NCBI RefSeq assembly: GCF_001557215.1
Contig: NZ_LSJM01000156.1
Coordinates: 1-34,707, forward strand
Direction of reading: 5' to 3'
DNA from: Sphingomonas sp. CCH9-E2
GTDB lineage: Bacteria; Pseudomonadota; Alphaproteobacteria; Sphingomonadales; Sphingomonadaceae
DNA: 34,707 nucleotides
Part shown: positions 33,134 through 34,707 of the stretch, piece by piece
Numbering within the stretch: the stretch's first letter is position 1
Layout: the number at the start of each line of letters is the position of its first letter
The notes under the pieces: generated by a model
Told to the model about the DNA's origin: nothing
Databases searched by the model: none
What the model saw: the letters and a program-made list of their open reading frames with translations, nothing else
Translations under genes and position numbers: made by a program

Positions 33134-33529
33134 ATGAACATCGGCCAGGCTGCGCAGGCGAGCGGCGTGTCGCAGCGTATGATCCGTCACTACGAGAAGA
33201 TCGGCCTGATCCCGGCGGCGCTTCGCCGGGACAGCGGCTATCGCGACTATGCAGATGCCGACGTCCATCGGCTTCGCTTCATCGCAAACGCTCGCGACCT
33301 CGGCTTTCCGATCGGCGAAATCGGAACGCTCCTGGACCTCTGGCACGACCGGGCGCGCTCGAGCGCCGAGGTCAAGGCGCTTGCGACGTCGCGCGCGGAG
33401 GAGCTGCGCCAAAAGGCCGAAGCGATCGAGGCGATGCGGCGCGCGTTGCTCGATCTTGCCGGTCGCTGCCATGGTGATATGCGGCCGGACTGTCCGATCC
33501 TTGATTCACTTTCCGGAGATGCGAACTGA
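33134..33529 (+). CDS. cueR: CueR, MerR-family copper regulator
   Basis: The protein has 131 aa, 16 bp after the ATPase gene; GGAG lies nine bases before ATG 33134. The N-terminal helix-turn-helix and wing are MNIGQAAQASGVSQRMIRHY, EKIGLIPAALR, RDSGYRDYADADVHRLRFI. The metal loop has Cys112 and Cys120 (GRCHGDMRPDCPIL), the C-x7-C pair that binds one Cu(I) in CueR, at the same residue numbers as in E. coli. It should activate the two promoters with the CTTGACA-N3-TGNCAAG dyad. It has no separate promoter that I can see and is probably cotranscribed with its target ATPase gene, giving positive feedback. Confidence 0.93.
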   Translation: MNIGQAAQASGVSQRMIRHYEKIGLIPAALRRDSGYRDYADADVHRLRFIANARDLGFPIGEIGTLLDLWHDRARSSAEVKALATSRAEELRQKAEAIEAMRRALLDLAGRCHGDMRPDCPILDSLSGDAN

Positions 33530-33536
33530 CGGTCGG

Positions 33537-34190
33537 CTACACGCCGCGCCGCGCGGTGTAGAGCGACAGGGACCCGGTCAATGTCCTGATTACGGCCTGC
33601 TCGGCCACCGCCAGAAACCCGACATCGGCGAGGATCTGCGGCAGCACGCCGTCGGCATTGGGTTGGGTGAGCTCGACGCCGTCAAGCCGCTGGATAATGC
33701 CGAACAGGCGGCGCATGAGCCACCCGCGCTGCTCGCCATAGTCGAGCAGGACCAGGCGGCCGCCAGGGCGAAGGGCCGCATGCATCGCAGCGGCGATCGA
33801 GCGCTTTGCCGAAAGCGGGCATTGGTGCAGAACCAGGCTCGACACCACGATGGTGGCAACCGCCTCGCCAAGCTCGTCGCCCATGGCGCGGCGCCATTCG
33901 ACCGCGACTGCGGCGCGCTCGGCTTTGGCGCGAGCGATCGCCAGCACCTCCGGATCAGGATCGACACCGATGACCTGCGTCTGTGCGCATGCTTCCTTGA
34001 CCATCACTGCCAGCGTCCCCGTCCCGCAGCCGACATCCATGACGATGTCATCGGGGCCTGGGGCAAGCTTCCTAAGGACCTGTCCGCGCCAATACCGCTC
34101 GCGCGTAAGCAACGCTATCGCAAGGTCGTAGAAGCGCGTGAGTCTGGCGTTGCCGAGCGCGGGAACAAAGGCATCGCCCGCTGGCGCCAT
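33537..34190 (-). CDS. Class I SAM-dependent methyltransferase
   Basis: The protein has 217 aa; ATG 34190 shares one base with the stop of the copD-like gene (TGATG). Motif I is DIVMDVGCGTGTLAV (about 48-62), motif II IGVDPDPEVLAIARAK, then VVSSLVLHQCP and LRPGGRLVLLDYGE. The fold is of the UbiE/small-molecule type, and the substrate is unknown. Coupling to a copper-import-type membrane gene suggests a role in this island, but none is established that I can name. Confidence 0.85.
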   Translation of the reverse strand: MAPAGDAFVPALGNARLTRFYDLAIALLTRERYWRGQVLRKLAPGPDDIVMDVGCGTGTLAVMVKEACAQTQVIGVDPDPEVLAIARAKAERAAVAVEWRRAMGDELGEAVATIVVSSLVLHQCPLSAKRSIAAAMHAALRPGGRLVLLDYGEQRGWLMRRLFGIIQRLDGVELTQPNADGVLPQILADVGFLAVAEQAVIRTLTGSLSLYTARRGV

Positions 34191-34707
34191 CACATCGCTC
34201 CAGAAGGATCGAGTGTACCAAGCCAGCCGACAAGCAGGAGGATCGCAACCACGCATCCGGTCTCGACGGCAAGACTTTGGCGCAGCACGGAGAGCGCGCC
34301 CGCCTCGTCGTCTGCGGCCATTGCGACTTTGAAGCGCGGCACGAGGCGGAACCGGTTGGAAGCCGCCAGGCCAAGCATGACGATGAACAGTACGAGCTTG
34401 GCGAGCAGCAGCTGGCCATAGAGACTGCCGGGAAGCGCAGCGATACCCGGCCAGCCGACGATAACGATCAAGTTGAGCAGGCCCGTCGCGACGAGCAGGC
34501 CAACCACGATCGTGCCGGTCACGGAGAAACCGTCGAGGACGCGGTGCGTCAGCTGCAAATGTTCACGATCGATTGTGGCTTGCGGACGCAGCACCAGCAA
34601 GAGCATCGCCCCCAGCGCGCCTACCCAGACGCCGGCCGCCAGCAAATGAACGATATCGCCGCCCAGTTGCAGCCAGCCGAGCGGACCTTCACCGATCGCA
34701 CCGTGCC
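34190..34707 (-). CDS. copD: CopD-family membrane protein, N-terminus cut by window edge
   Basis: The frame is open from the right edge and covers 171 codons to the TGA at 34192-34190. The visible part starts HGAIGEGPLGWLQLGGDIVH and continues LLAAGVWVGALGAMLLLVL. Three more membrane helices follow (TGTIVVGLLVATGLLNLIVI; LLLAKLVLFIVMLGLAASNR; GCVVAILLLVGWLGTL). H-L-L-A-A-G-x-W-x-G-A is typical of CopD/PcoD, inner-membrane proteins linked to copper transfer from CopC. Further helices should lie outside the window. Confidence 0.85.
   Translation of the reverse strand, partial: HGAIGEGPLGWLQLGGDIVHLLAAGVWVGALGAMLLLVLRPQATIDREHLQLTHRVLDGFSVTGTIVVGLLVATGLLNLIVIVGWPGIAALPGSLYGQLLLAKLVLFIVMLGLAASNRFRLVPRFKVAMAADDEAGALSVLRQSLAVETGCVVAILLLVGWLGTLDPSGAM

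Noticed and set aside
1..34707. CRISPR array, insertion sequence, integrase, tRNA or rRNA
   Set aside because: I found no regularly spaced repeats, transposase or recombinase motifs, or tRNA-like cloverleaf in reading the window.

Overview
The window is GC-rich DNA that most likely comes from an alphaproteobacterium of the Sphingomonadales. The evidence is a GTTC-N7-GTTC LexA-type box, a TonB-dependent receptor linked to PepSY membrane proteins, and a sphingomonad-style copper island. This assignment is by gene style only; no rRNA or other taxonomic marker is present. I see no transposase, integrase, tRNA, rRNA or CRISPR array.

Left part (1-11,100), accessory genes. A PIN-like nuclease gene is cut by the left edge. 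Two divergent SRAP (HMCES/YedK) genes share a 49-bp gap that holds a perfect GTTC-N7-GTTC SOS box. One paralog keeps the catalytic Cys2, Asn, Glu and His; the other has lost all but the Glu. A DUF1810 gene is coupled to the intact SRAP gene, and a 7-bp tandem duplication has shifted its last codons. Next comes a divergent locus (3722-6621) that encodes three proteins with HEPN-type R-x4-6-H motifs plus a membrane-anchored partner with a broken reading frame. It is followed by a PD-(D/E)XK-like protein, a DUF3800 protein coupled to an unknown protein, and a protein resembling a class III nucleotide cyclase (7017-10945). These look like a patch of defence or stress genes, partly uncharacterised. 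Hairpin-rich gaps at 3532-3721 and 10946-11125 share short sequence blocks.

Right part (11,126-34,707), copper and metal homeostasis. A minus-strand operon (18212 to 11126) encodes two small Met/Cys-rich secreted proteins, CusC-like, CusB-like (with a fused CusF domain), CusA-like and a CusF-like lipoprotein. Upstream lies a DUF411 gene. A HutC-like GntR regulator faces a TonB receptor-PepSY-PepSY operon, and matching TGTATANACA sites lie before both. Then come a copA(multicopper oxidase)-copB-DUF305 run, an acyltransferase, a CnrYXH-like anti-sigma/metal sensor/ECF sigma module, a P1B copper ATPase followed by cueR, and a methyltransferase coupled to a copD-like gene cut by the right edge.

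How it works together (inference): CueR, whose Cys112 and Cys120 match the E. coli positions, should act on two near-identical promoters with 19-bp spacers. One lies before the Cus operon (18265-18295) and one before the ATPase (30711-30741). This links RND efflux of periplasmic copper with cytoplasmic export. The CnrX-like sensor may report periplasmic metal through its ECF sigma factor. CopA/CopB would oxidise and bind copper outside the cytoplasm, and the HutC-like regulator would control outer-membrane uptake.
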